A stretch of DNA of 64,000 bases from the NCBI RefSeq assembly GCF_001422815.1, contig NZ_LMMP01000003.1:317612-381611 (forward strand), read 5' to 3'. The translations under genes and the position numbers were made by a program. This document shows, one piece after another, positions 25,712 through 35,208 of this stretch. Source of the DNA: Methylobacterium sp. Leaf91. GTDB taxonomy: Bacteria; Pseudomonadota; Alphaproteobacteria; Rhizobiales; Beijerinckiaceae. The notes under the pieces were generated by a model. That model did not search any database, had not been told where the DNA came from, and worked only from the letters and a program-made list of their open reading frames with translations. Each line of letters opens with the position of its first letter. Positions within the stretch are counted from its first letter, which is position 1.

Positions 25712-27256
25712 ATGAGCGCCTTCGACGTTCGCGACCTTCTGAAGGCGGCGGGGCAACCCAGCCAGCCCAAAGCGGGAGATGCGTCCCAGTGTGGCCCTGC
25801 CCCGTCGACCATTCCCCCCGCCGAAATCGGGGCGCCGCGCGATCATGGCGGCGTGCTGTCTCCCGTCGTGCTGTCGGGCAGCGTTCGGCTGGCGGATCTG
25901 CTCCTCATCGCCCTCTTCGGCTTTGCCGTGCATCGCGTTCAGATCGGCGGCACGGTCGGCCTGGGGTGGAGCTATTCCACGGCGATCCTGGCCGTGGCCG
26001 TGCTGGCGGTCGCGTCGTTCCAGATCTTCGGCAGTTACCGGATTGCCGCCTTCCGGACCTTCTTCAAACCGGCCTTGCGCCTGACCGCCGCCTGGTCGCT
26101 GACCTTCCTCGTCGTCGCCACGGCGATGGTCTTCGCCAAGGTCGCGGACCATTATTCCCGGATCTGGCTCGCGACGTTCTACGGCCTGGGGCTCGTCCTG
26201 CTCCTCGCAGGACGCTTCGCCCTCCTCCGCTTCGTCACGGCCCGCATGCTGCGCGGGCAGTTCGACAGGCGCACGGCCATCGTCGGCGGCGGTCCGCTGG
26301 CGGAAGAGCTCATCCGCTCCCTCGAGGCGGAAACCGAATCCGGCATCCGCATCGTCGGCGTCTTCGACGATCGGGGGGACAACCGGTCCTCCTCGGTCGT
26401 CGCCGGCTACCCGAAGCTCGGCACGGTGAGCGACCTCGTGGATTACGCGCGCTCGACCCGCCTCGACCTCGTGATCTTCACGCTTCCGATCGCGGCCGAG
26501 GATCGGCTGCTCCAGATGCTGGCCAAGCTCTGGGTCCTGCCCATCGACATCCGCCTCTCCGCCAAGGCGACGAAGCTCAAGCTGCGCCCGAGGGCCTATT
26601 CCTATCTTGGCTCCGTCCCGGTCCTCGACGTGTTCGACAAGCCGATGGCCGATTGGGACATCGTCACCAAGGCCATCTTCGATCGCGTCGTCGGCGCAGC
26701 CATGCTGGTCGTGCTGGCGCCGGTCATGCTCGGTCTGGCGATCGCCGTCCGCGTCACCTCGCCGGGTCCGATCCTGTTCCGGCAGAAGCGTCTCGGCTTC
26801 AACAACGAGACGATCGAGGTCTACAAGTTCAGGTCGATGTATGCCGACCAGTCCGATTTCACCGCGTCGAAGCAGGTGACGCGCGGCGACCCTCGGGTCA
26901 CGCCCCTCGGCCGCTTCATCCGCAGGACGTCGCTGGACGAGTTGCCGCAGCTGTTCAACGTCCTGAAGGGGGAACTGTCCCTGGTCGGGCCGCGCCCCCA
27001 TGCGGTTCAGGCCAAGACCAGCACCACCCTCTACGACCAAGTGGTCGATGGGTATTTCGCCCGCCACAAGGTCAAGCCCGGCATCACCGGCTGGGCCCAG
27101 ATCAACGGCTGGCGCGGCGAGACCGACACGGACGAGAAGATCCAGCGCCGCGTCGACCACGATCTCTACTACATCGAGAATTGGTCCATCCTGTTCGACG
27201 TGCAGATCATGCTGGCGACGCCTCTGTCCCTCGTCACCACCAAGAACGCCTATTGA
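25712..27256 (+). CDS. undecaprenyl-phosphate sugar phosphotransferase (ExoY/WcaJ family)
   Basis: 514-residue initiating enzyme of exopolysaccharide synthesis; it transfers a hexose-1-phosphate (glucose or galactose) from a nucleotide sugar to undecaprenyl phosphate. Four N-terminal TM helices and a CoA-binding-like domain ([20 protein letters not shown]) precede the C-terminal catalytic bacterial sugar transferase domain: [72 protein letters not shown] and [17 protein letters not shown]. The ATG at 25712 has GAGAG upstream. It follows the GT4 gene by 114 bases and is followed by a strong terminator. Confidence 0.92.
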   Translation: MSAFDVRDLLKAAGQPSQPKAGDASQCGPAPSTIPPAEIGAPRDHGGVLSPVVLSGSVRLADLLLIALFGFAVHRVQIGGTVGLGWSYSTAILAVAVLAVASFQIFGSYRIAAFRTFFKPALRLTAAWSLTFLVVATAMVFAKVADHYSRIWLATFYGLGLVLLLAGRFALLRFVTARMLRGQFDRRTAIVGGGPLAEELIRSLEAETESGIRIVGVFDDRGDNRSSSVVAGYPKLGTVSDLVDYARSTRLDLVIFTLPIAAEDRLLQMLAKLWVLPIDIRLSAKATKLKLRPRAYSYLGSVPVLDVFDKPMADWDIVTKAIFDRVVGAAMLVVLAPVMLGLAIAVRVTSPGPILFRQKRLGFNNETIEVYKFRSMYADQSDFTASKQVTRGDPRVTPLGRFIRRTSLDELPQLFNVLKGELSLVGPRPHAVQAKTSTTLYDQVVDGYFARHKVKPGITGWAQINGWRGETDTDEKIQRRVDHDLYYIENWSILFDVQIMLATPLSLVTTKNAY

Positions 27257-27380
27257 ACCCAGCCTCACTGCCCCTGACACATAGATCAGGAGCGGTGAGG
27301 TCCGGCGGATGACCGCCGCCGCGCGGCCGCACCTCGATAAGTCAGGCTCAGCGAGTCCAGAGTGGGACCCAACCACGAAA

Positions 27381-27416
27381 GAGGCCGCCCCTTGCATCGC
27401 GAAGGGCGGCCTCTTT
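27381..27416. terminator. bidirectional rho-independent terminator
   Basis: 10-bp perfect stem GAGGCCGCCC (27381-27390) with 27404-27413, flanked by AAA on the left and TTT on the right, so it can stop transcripts from both the ExoY-type gene (plus) and the small secreted protein gene (minus). Confidence 0.8.
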
Positions 27417-27455
27417 CCATTCTTGCGCCGAAAGCCGGCGTGATCGGGCCTTGTG

Positions 27456-27878
27456 CTACGGCAGGGAGCCCGCTGCCTTCTTGGCCTCGGTCATCGTGTT
27501 CTCGCAGCCCTTGGCATCGCCGGCCGCTTCCTGCTTGCGCGCCTGCTCGATCAGGTGACGGGCGTGGTCGATGCTCTTGGCATTGGGAGTGGTCGAGGCG
27601 TCGGTGGGCTTTCCGCCGGGAGGCGCGTCGAGGCCCATCGACGGGTTGGTGGCGACCTTGCCGTCGGCCGAGGCGGTGCCGGTGACCGACACGGCGCCGG
27701 AACTGTTGAGGCGACGCTCGATCGTGGCGATCTGGTCGGAACAGGCCGAGGCGAAGGCCGGACCCGCAATGGCGGTGAAGACGAGGGCGGGCGCGAGGAT
27801 GCGGATCAGCGGCGAGGCCGTAGTCGGCGAATGCGCCTTGGTCGAGGACGTCCTGGTCTCGCTGGGGGCCTTGGTCAT
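27456..27878 (-). CDS. small secreted hypothetical protein next to lutH
   Basis: 140-residue protein with an N-terminal export signal (ILAPALVFTAIAGPAFASA) and a mature part that begins with a Cys-containing helix (CSDQIATIERRL), continues through a Gly/Ser/Thr/Pro-rich linker and ends in a helical segment with one Cys (IDHARHLIEQARKQEAAGDA, then KGCENTMTEAKKAAG). I chose the ATG at 27878 with GGAAAG upstream. It sits just beyond the lutH terminator, the place where lanM (lanmodulin) is found in M. extorquens, but it has no EF-hand (DxDxDG) loops, so it is not lanmodulin. Function unknown. Confidence 0.7.
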   Translation of the reverse strand: MTKAPSETRTSSTKAHSPTTASPLIRILAPALVFTAIAGPAFASACSDQIATIERRLNSSGAVSVTGTASADGKVATNPSMGLDAPPGGKPTDASTTPNAKSIDHARHLIEQARKQEAAGDAKGCENTMTEAKKAAGSLP

Positions 27879-28031
27879 GCGATGCTTTCCGATGATGTCG
27901 AACATGGCACGCCAACGCTCGAATCACCCCGCATGTTGCTGCGACATCGTCGAGCCGGGGCCGATCATCCCCTGACGGGACACTCCGCCGCACATGGTGA
28001 CCGAACGTGGCGACCGAATGTGGCGACCGAC

Positions 28032-28067
28032 AAAAAAGGCCACCGCTCCGTCTCCGGAGCGGTGGCC
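28032..28067 (-). terminator. rho-independent terminator of lutH
   Basis: 13-bp perfect stem GGCCACCGCTCCG (28038-28050 with 28055-28067), 4-base loop, followed on the minus strand by six T residues (28032-28037). It starts about 23 bases beyond the lutH stop codon. Confidence 0.9.
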
Positions 28068-28089
28068 CAACGTAGGGGCTCGAGGGCGC

Positions 28090-30540
28090 CTACCAGAAGA
28101 TGCGCATTCCGCCATAGGCCGCGATCGGCGCGCCGGGTGCCAGGCTTCGGTTGGAGCTGGCATTGGGCAGGGCCAGGATCGGAACCTCGCCGACCGGCGA
28201 GAAGGTGCCGAAGGTCGCGTAATTCGCGTTCAGCGCGTTCTCGACATAGCCGTAGACCTCCAGATTCTCGCTCACCCGGTAGCTCGTGTTGAACCCGATG
28301 ACCGCGTAGTTGCCGGTGGTCTTGTTGAGGTTCGATTCGTCGCCGACGAGGAACTTGCCGGTGGCGACGCGGGCGAGCACGCCGACCTTCCATTCCGGCG
28401 TGACCATGTACTGGACACCGATCTTGACCTGATGCGGCGCGACGCCGGGAAGCTTGTCGCCGCGTCTCACGAAGATCTGGTTGGCTTCCGAATTGTCCGG
28501 CTGGGCCGGGTTCGGGGTGGCGAACGGGTTGCCGCCGGAGGCCAGGGTCAGCGGCGACTGGAAGGTTGCGTCGACGAAGGCGTAATCGACGAAGGCGTTC
28601 CAGACCGGGGTGGTGATGGCGAGACTCGCCTCGACGCCCTGGCGGCGGGTGGAACCGACATTCTGGAAATAGGCGCGGCCGATGGTGATGTCGGACGGCA
28701 CGAAGGTAATGTCATCCTCGTTGCGGGCGCGGAAGACGCCGGCCTTCCAGCTCAGCACCCCGAGCTCGATCGGTGAGGGCAGCTTGCCGCGGAAACCCGC
28801 CTCGACCGTGCGCGAGATGACCTGCTTCAGCGGCGGATCGCCGACGAAGAAGTTGGTGAGCGAGCACGGGGCGAGCGGATCGGCGCAGGAGAGCTCGGCC
28901 GGGGTGGGCGCGCGGTTCGCCTCGACATACCCGCCATAGACGGTGAGGAAGTCGGGCACGATCTTGTAGCTCGCGCCGATGCCCGGGTTGAACCGCTGGA
29001 AGTAGTGGTTGCCGTTCAGCGCCGTGCCGAGCTGATCTTCCAGCACGATCTTGGCCATGTTGAAGCGGCCCTGCAGCGTCAGGGTCAGGCGGTCGGTCAG
29101 GTCGGTGTTGTTCGACAGGAAGATGCCGCCGTAATCGTTGCTCGACTTCACGCTCACCGGGGTGATCGAGTTGTCGTCGCTGCGCACGACAACGCCGGGC
29201 CCGTAGAAGCCGCGGTCGAAGGTCAGGCCGCCAACGGCATTGTCGGCGGTGAAGGCCGTGCGACCGCCATCGTACGAACCGCCGAGGACGAAGCGGTTGG
29301 GCAGGCCGAACAGCGTCTCACGCACGGTGGTCTGGACCGAGACACCGAAATTCTCGGTGTTGGTCCGGGTGGAATTGAGGAAGGCGTAGGGGCCGCCCTC
29401 GTCGAACCGCTCGGCGAAGGCCGGAAGCCGGGCGAAGTTCGCCGTGCGGATGCTGCTCGCCTGGACGCGGCGGTTCAACCGGTCGCGCAGGAAGAACTGT
29501 TCCTCGTTGGCGCCTTCCGAGCAGAGGAATCGCTCGTTCTCCTCGCAGCGCTCCACCTCGGCGGCGTCGCCATTGGCGGTGTTCTGCTCGAAGCGGCCGT
29601 AATAGGCGTTGCCGGAGAGGGTGACCGTGGGCGAGATGTCGTAGTTGCCCGAGATCCCGATCCGCCCGAAGGCGTTCAGCGTCTTGTCCGGATAGGTGAA
29701 GACTTCGCTGCGACGGAAATCGAGCAGGTCGACCGGCAGGGTACCGTTGCCGGTCAGGCTGTTGACCGCGCCCATGAAGTTGAGGTGGAACTCACCCTTC
29801 TCCGCCTGCACGCCGAGATCGCCGTAGAACTGGCGCAGACGCGAGGGCGAGTGCTTGCGCCATCCGTTCTCGGACAGCGCGGTGCCGGCGATGTAGAGGC
29901 CGACATTGTCCGAGCGCTGCCCGTGCTGGAACGAGCCGCCGAAGCGCCCGAACGAGCCGCCCGAGAGGTTCAATTCGGTGCCCTGATAGGTGAAGCCGTT
30001 CTTGAGCTGCACGCTCAGGGCGCCGCCGAGGGCGTTGAGGCCGTAGGCCGGGTTCGAGCCTTCGAGCTCGATGCGGTCGACGGCGATGTCGGGGATGAGG
30101 TCCCACTGCACGGTGTCGCCGAACGAGGTATTGAAGCGGTTGCCGTTCACGTAGACGGCGACGCCCTGCGGGCTTCCGCCCAGCGGCGAGGCTTCGAAGC
30201 CGCGATAGGTGATGGTCGGCTGGAAGGGGTTGCCCTGTGCGTTGTTGATGCTGATCGAGCCGATCCGCTCGTCGAGGGCGCGCAGCACACTCGGAGTGCC
30301 GACCCGGTTCACGTCAGCAGATGTCAGGACGCTGGTGTTCTGTGGAAGCTTGTCACGCTCCTGGCCGAGCAGGACGCCCTGGGCGCTGCGCACGCTCGCC
30401 GATGGCGTGGTGGCGACGACATCGAGCTCCTGCAGCGTCACGGCCTGCTGGCCGCCGACGATCGTGCCCTGCGCGTAGGCGACGCCCGGCAGCATCGCTA
30501 CCGAAACGAGGAGGCTGCTCCGCAGCGTCCGCTTCTTCAT
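28090..30540 (-). CDS. lutH: TonB-dependent outer-membrane receptor, LutH
   Basis: 816-residue outer-membrane receptor thought to import lanthanides, probably as a chelate with a secreted metallophore, powered by TonB. The ATG at 30540 (GAAGGG upstream) opens a signal peptide (LRSSLLVSVAMLPGVAYAQG). A TonB-box-like TLQELDVVATT is followed by a plug domain (LGGSPQGVAVYVNGNRFN; GSNPAYGLNALGGALSVQLK) and a 22-strand-type barrel ending in an aromatic residue (GGMRIFW). Gene order with the next seven genes matches the lut cluster of M. extorquens, in which the homologue is needed for lanthanide uptake. Its own terminator and a 411-base upstream region suggest it is transcribed separately from lutA-G. 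Confidence 0.9.
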   Translation of the reverse strand: MKKRTLRSSLLVSVAMLPGVAYAQGTIVGGQQAVTLQELDVVATTPSASVRSAQGVLLGQERDKLPQNTSVLTSADVNRVGTPSVLRALDERIGSISINNAQGNPFQPTITYRGFEASPLGGSPQGVAVYVNGNRFNTSFGDTVQWDLIPDIAVDRIELEGSNPAYGLNALGGALSVQLKNGFTYQGTELNLSGGSFGRFGGSFQHGQRSDNVGLYIAGTALSENGWRKHSPSRLRQFYGDLGVQAEKGEFHLNFMGAVNSLTGNGTLPVDLLDFRRSEVFTYPDKTLNAFGRIGISGNYDISPTVTLSGNAYYGRFEQNTANGDAAEVERCEENERFLCSEGANEEQFFLRDRLNRRVQASSIRTANFARLPAFAERFDEGGPYAFLNSTRTNTENFGVSVQTTVRETLFGLPNRFVLGGSYDGGRTAFTADNAVGGLTFDRGFYGPGVVVRSDDNSITPVSVKSSNDYGGIFLSNNTDLTDRLTLTLQGRFNMAKIVLEDQLGTALNGNHYFQRFNPGIGASYKIVPDFLTVYGGYVEANRAPTPAELSCADPLAPCSLTNFFVGDPPLKQVISRTVEAGFRGKLPSPIELGVLSWKAGVFRARNEDDITFVPSDITIGRAYFQNVGSTRRQGVEASLAITTPVWNAFVDYAFVDATFQSPLTLASGGNPFATPNPAQPDNSEANQIFVRRGDKLPGVAPHQVKIGVQYMVTPEWKVGVLARVATGKFLVGDESNLNKTTGNYAVIGFNTSYRVSENLEVYGYVENALNANYATFGTFSPVGEVPILALPNASSNRSLAPGAPIAAYGGMRIFW

Positions 30541-30951
30541 GTCCCAAGACCCTTCGGTTTCCACAGCGTGGCCGGTTTTCCCGGCTCGTTGATCAATGTT
30601 GCGGAGCGTATCGGGCTTGGACAATCCGGTGACGAGGGGTTTCACCGATTCTCATAAGGGTCTTACGGAGATGGTGTCTTCGCGTGACCTCTGCGCAACA
30701 TAATTCACCTGAGAATTCAGAGGCTTCGGGACCAATAGGAACGACAAACGGGATCATTCGGCAATCTACGGTGCCGGAATGTTTTCGGTAAATTCTTGGA
30801 TTGAGCAGGCCGCTCGAACGTGGCGGCCTCACGTCATGCCGGACGAATCGAACGTGGTGGGTGGGACCCGCACGGCCGCATGGATCGAAGACCGGGCCTG
30901 CGTGAGCGTGGCCCATGGGTCGGGCACACGGAGAACTTCGTAGGAGACATG
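30541..30951 (-). promoter_or_regulatory. upstream region of lutH, probable promoter
   Basis: 411 bases without a gene between lutH and the terminator of the preceding operon. It contains AT-rich patches (around 30690-30800) suited to a promoter and the ribosome site GAAGGG ahead of lutH. No recognised operator was identified. Because the preceding operon is terminated at 30952-30979, lutH must start its own transcript here, presumably the point of lanthanide regulation. Confidence 0.5.
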
Positions 30952-30979
30952 AAAAAGGCCCGCCGGGATTCGGCGGGCC
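30952..30979 (-). terminator. rho-independent terminator of the lutA-G operon
   Basis: 9-bp perfect stem GGCCCGCCG (30957-30965 with 30971-30979) and 5-base loop, followed on the minus strand by five T residues (30952-30956). It lies 40 bases past the lutG stop codon. Confidence 0.9.
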
Positions 30980-31018
30980 TGACGAGGATGCGGGTTTGCG
31001 GGCGTCGAGACCGTTGGG

Positions 31019-31645
31019 TCAGAGGCGCGCCTGGATCTTGCGGGCGACCTCGCCGAGACGCTGCTCCAGCAGGGTCGGCACTTCACACACATAGTTCAAG
31101 GATTGGCTGCGCTCCTGGAAGATGCGCCGATCCCAGGCGAATTTCGTCTCCAGTTCCGAGGCCTCCTTGGGCATCTCGCGGGCGTCGTTGGCGCTCGGGC
31201 CGTCCTTCACCGCGCTGATCTGGTCGGCCTCCTGGCGGATGCGCTCGGCCATGCGCCGCTGTCCCTGGGCATAGCGCGCGATGCCGCCGATGACCCGGCT
31301 GCGCTCGTTGTTGACGACCTCGAACACGCCGGCGAAGACCCGCGTCAGGCGCTTGGCCTTCTCGTCACCGGCCTTGGCGACGAACTCGTCGAGCAGCGGA
31401 TCGACCTCGCTCAGGTCGGTGCGGCGCGAGGCGATCTTCTGGGCGAGCGAGGCCGCCTCGTAATCGTCGCCCCACGGGCCGGCGGCCTCCAGATCCGGCC
31501 CCGTCCAGACGGTGCCGGGACTCAGGGTCGAGACCTTGCGCTGGACGCAAGGCCAGTCCGGGTCCGCCTTGGGCTGGGCGAGGGCCGGCCCACAGAGGAG
31601 AGCGCCGGCCGCCATGGCCAGCACGAATGTCCGCGAAAAAATCAT
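31019..31645 (-). CDS. lutG: periplasmic protein LutG
   Basis: 208-residue exported protein: signal peptide FVLAMAAGALLCGPALAQ, then a mostly helical, highly charged mature part. Two Cys (DWPCVQRK near the mature N-terminus and NYVCEVP near the C-terminus) could form a disulfide bridging the ends of the helical bundle. No named enzyme family recognised. The ATG at 31645 overlaps the permease stop (ATGA), so it is the last gene of the lutA-G operon. It has the place and type of the exported LutG of the M. extorquens cluster; its task there is unknown. Confidence 0.8.
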   Translation of the reverse strand: MIFSRTFVLAMAAGALLCGPALAQPKADPDWPCVQRKVSTLSPGTVWTGPDLEAAGPWGDDYEAASLAQKIASRRTDLSEVDPLLDEFVAKAGDEKAKRLTRVFAGVFEVVNNERSRVIGGIARYAQGQRRMAERIRQEADQISAVKDGPSANDAREMPKEASELETKFAWDRRIFQERSQSLNYVCEVPTLLEQRLGEVARKIQARL

Positions 31646-32531
31646 GAATTGTCTCCGGCCGGTCCGCCGCGCCGGGCCATGATGCCGCGACCGGGATCGT
31701 AGGCGATGACGGCGAGGGTGAAGAAGGCGATGGTCGTGCCCAGGACGACGGCGCAGGCCACGGGTTCGAACTGCCCGTAGAGGGCGAAGCGCACGAGCTG
31801 GACGGCATGGGTGAAGGGATTGACCATGCAGATCAGGTAGAGCGTCTCGCTCGACTCGCGGATGCGCCAGAGCGGGTAGAGGGCCGATGAAGCAAAGAAC
31901 ATCGGGAAGATCACGAAGTTCATCACGCTGGCGAAATTCTCGAGCTGCTTGACCATCGAGGACAGAAGCAGACCGATGGCGCCGAGCATCAGCCCCGAGG
32001 CGATGAAGGCCGGCAGCGCCGCCACATAGCCGATGAGGGGGATGTCGAGCTCCCAGAACCACGCGATGGCGAGGAAGGCATAGGCCTGGACCACCGAGAC
32101 GGTGACGCCGGCGATCAGCTTGGCCAGCAGCAGCAGCCAGCGCGGATAGGGGCTCGTCAGCAGCACCTTCATCGAGCCGACCTCGCGGTCGTAGACCATC
32201 GAGAGCGAGGATTGCATGCCGTTGAAGAGCTGGATCATCACGGCCAGCCCCGGCACCACGTAGACCTCGTAGAGGACGTAGGTCTGGTAGGGCGGCTCGA
32301 TCGAGACTCCGAGCGTGTTGCGGAAGCCCGCCGCGAAAATGAACAGCCAGACCAGCGGCCGCACGAGCGCGGAGAAGAACCGCTCCTTCTGGTTGAAGAA
32401 CCGCAGCAACTCGCGACGAACGATGCCGCCCAAGCAAATCAGGTAGCCGACCGCGTCGAGGCGGCCGAGATGGGGCACCGGTTTTTCGGTGACGTTCGCA
32501 GCCGTCGAAACGGTGGTGGCGACGGTCTTCG

Positions 32532-32535
<4 letters not shown>
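31642..32535 (-). CDS. lutF: ABC-2-type transporter permease LutF
   Basis: 297-residue inner-membrane protein with six predicted helices of the ABC-2 type (NodJ/DrrB class), including YVVPGLAVMIQLFNGMQSSLSM and the family loop YDREVGSMKVLLTSPYPRW. It pairs with the ATPase encoded just upstream (4-base overlap). It corresponds to the permease of PQQ-dependent alcohol-dehydrogenase-linked ABC systems (PedC-like family) and to LutF. ABC-2 permeases usually export or pull substrates from the membrane, which is odd next to a periplasmic binding protein. Confidence 0.88.
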
Positions 32536-33283
<748 letters not shown>

Positions 33284-33287
<4 letters not shown>

Positions 33288-33526
33288 GGCTTCATCGCCC
33301 GCTTGGCGTCACCGACGGCATCGAGGCATTCGTCGAACTCGCCCTCGCCCTGCTCGCGCTCGGCCACGCGGAGCGCCTTCTTGAGCTTCGGCGCGGCGGT
33401 CTCGGACGGCCCCTTGGCGAGGGCGTCCTTGATCATGGCGATGCCCTCGGCACAGGCGGCCTTGTCGTCGGCGAGCGCCGGGCCGGCGGCGAGGAGGAGG
33501 GCGAAGGTCGGGATGAGGAGACGCAT
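33284..33526 (-). CDS. lutD: small periplasmic protein LutD
   Basis: 80-residue secreted protein with a clear signal (LLIPTFALLLAAGPALA, cleaved before DDKAAC). The mature 60 residues are predicted to form a helical hairpin with two Cys (AACAEGIAMI and FDECLDAVG) likely joined by a disulfide. Overlaps lutE by 4 bases. No known family; position matches lutD. Confidence 0.75.
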
Positions 33527-33540
33527 GCGGAGGCTCTGCC

Positions 33541-33975
33541 TTACTTGACGATGAATTTGCCGGTCATGCCCTTGGATTCGAGCCCGTGAATCGACCAGGG
33601 ATATTCGCCCGGCTTGATCGTGACGAACTCGATGGCGATCTCGCCCGGATCGTCGAATTCGAAATGGTCCGGCGGGCCGCTGCCGTGAATCTCGAGATGC
33701 TGGATCACGATCTGATTGAACCAGATGTTGCGGAAGAACTCGGTGGCGTAGAACTTATATTCCTGCCGGCCCTTGGCGACGATGCGCAGGCGATAGGCCT
33801 TGCCGGATTCGAGTTCGATCTCCCGGTTCTCGACCACGAAATCGTTGCCCTCCTCATTGCCGAGGACGAGATCCGGCAGGGTGGAGCGCTTCTTCGTGAG
33901 ATCGAGGGCCGAGACTGGCCCGGTGGCGAGCAGGGCCGCCAGGGCGAGGGTGATCGTCCGCATCGTCCTCGTCAT
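33541..33975 (-). CDS. lutC: cupredoxin-like periplasmic protein LutC
   Basis: 144-residue exported protein with a signal peptide (TITLALAALLATGPVSA) and a cupredoxin-like beta-barrel. The second half keeps the region of type-1 copper ligands: IQHLEIHG (His), then YPWSIHGLESKGMTGKFIVK. In plastocyanin-type proteins the last loop holds Cys, His and Met; here His and Met are present but the Cys position is occupied by a non-Cys residue, so a blue copper centre is unlikely. The ATG at 33975 has GGGAGGA upstream. It may bind a different metal or act as a scaffold in lanthanide handling. Confidence 0.8.
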   Translation of the reverse strand: MTRTMRTITLALAALLATGPVSALDLTKKRSTLPDLVLGNEEGNDFVVENREIELESGKAYRLRIVAKGRQEYKFYATEFFRNIWFNQIVIQHLEIHGSGPPDHFEFDDPGEIAIEFVTIKPGEYPWSIHGLESKGMTGKFIVK

Positions 33976-34032
33976 GTGATCGTCCTCCCGTTGGCCGCCT
34001 TGAGGCGGTCCGTCCTTCGGCATATCCGCGCG

Positions 34033-34058
34033 TCCCTCCTCCCCCTTGTGGGGAGGGA
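34033..34058. repeat. half copy of the CTCCCCC-TTGTGGGGAG palindromic element
   Basis: A stretch with the core CCCCCTTGTGGGGAGG lies between lutB and lutC. It matches the left arm of the longer palindromic elements at 41368-41483 and 42477-42625. It can form a short hairpin by itself. Confidence 0.6.
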
Positions 34059-34067
34059 AAGTGCACC

Positions 34068-35054
34068 TCAATTCGGCGACACCGTCACACCCCAGGGCAG
34101 CAATCCCACCGGGATGCTCTTGATCACCTTGTCCGCCTCCACGTCCACCACCGAGACGTCGTTGGAGGAGCCGTTGGTGGAGAACAGGTATTTCTGGTCG
34201 GGCGTGAAGGCGAGCTGCCAGACCCGCTGTCCCACGGGCAGGTACTTCTGAACCTCGTAGGTCTTGGCGTCGATCACCGCGATGCGGTTGGCGGGGCCGA
34301 GCGCTGCGAAGGCCTTGGTGCCGTCCTTGGTGATGCGGATGCCCACGGGCTGGATCGCCTCGTCGTTCACGCCCGGGATCTTGAAGGTGATCTTCTTGAT
34401 GACCCGCCGCGCGGCGACGTCGATGATGCTGATCGTGCCGCCGACCTCGGCCGAGACCCAAAGGAACTTGCCGTCCGAGGTGAATTCGGCGAAGCGCGGC
34501 CGCGCATCCACCAGCACGTTGTCGATCACCTGGAACGTGGTGGTGTCGATGAAATGCGCCATGTTGGTGGTCTCGGAGGTGTTCACCAGGATCTTGCCGT
34601 CCGGCGACAGACCCATTCCCTCCGGCTCCACACCGACGGGCACCTCGGCCAGGACCTTGTTCTTCTCGATGTCGATGACCGTGACCTGGCTGTCATCCTC
34701 GTTGGCGACGTAGAGCGGGTTGCCGCCGGGGCCGAGGATGAACTGCTCCGGATCGGGTCCGGAGCGGAGCGAACGCACCACCTTGCCGGTGGCGGTGTCG
34801 AGCACGTCGATGCGGTCGTCGTCGCTGGCGCAGACGAACAGCTCCTTGCCGTCCTTGCTCGTCGTCACCCCGCGCGGGCGCCGACCGACCTTCCAGGTTC
34901 CGGTCACGGCCATCGTCGCCGTGTCGATGACGCTGACGGTGTTGCCCTTCTCGTTGGTCACGTAGACCGTGTAGGCCTGCGCGGTGGCGGTCAGAGCCAT
35001 CGTCGCACCGACGAGGGCGGCCACACACACGCCTGCCTTGAAGCCGAGGCTCAT
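34068..35054 (-). CDS. lutB: YVTN beta-propeller periplasmic protein LutB
   Basis: 328-residue protein: signal peptide (VCVAALVGATMALTATAQA) and seven YVTN-type blades, each with a variant of YVTNEKGNTVSVIDTAT / LYVANEDDSQVTVIDIEK / KYLFSTNGSSNDVSVVDVE. It matches the beta-propeller family that accompanies PQQ-dependent alcohol oxidation ABC systems. No quinoprotein active-site residues, so it is a binding or scaffold protein rather than an enzyme. It starts 154 bases after lutA, where a perfect TATAAT on the minus strand may give it an extra promoter. Confidence 0.87.
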   Translation of the reverse strand: MSLGFKAGVCVAALVGATMALTATAQAYTVYVTNEKGNTVSVIDTATMAVTGTWKVGRRPRGVTTSKDGKELFVCASDDDRIDVLDTATGKVVRSLRSGPDPEQFILGPGGNPLYVANEDDSQVTVIDIEKNKVLAEVPVGVEPEGMGLSPDGKILVNTSETTNMAHFIDTTTFQVIDNVLVDARPRFAEFTSDGKFLWVSAEVGGTISIIDVAARRVIKKITFKIPGVNDEAIQPVGIRITKDGTKAFAALGPANRIAVIDAKTYEVQKYLPVGQRVWQLAFTPDQKYLFSTNGSSNDVSVVDVEADKVIKSIPVGLLPWGVTVSPN

Positions 35055-35098
35055 TCCGTCTTCTCCCTGGGCATCGCTTCTTTGCGCGATTGACAGTG

Positions 35099-35104
35099 AT
35101 TATA
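35099..35104 (-). promoter_or_regulatory. candidate -10 box for lutB
   Basis: TATAAT on the minus strand 45 bases ahead of the lutB ATG, in an otherwise GC-rich genome. No matching -35 element is seen at 17 bases, so it would need an activator or be only part of the signal. Confidence 0.35.
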
Positions 35105-35208
35105 GTGCAGTTTGTCCTGACGGGGAGCGCATGCCTGCACGCGGAACGCAAGCGCGTTGCCGCAGGACGGGCGCGAAAATTCGCAGATCCCCGAACATTC
35201 GCGGACCG

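Noticed and set aside
27456..27878. Possible lanmodulin because of its place next to lutH
   Set aside because: No EF-hand loops or Asp-rich repeats; only two Cys and a helical tail, so the name cannot be supported.
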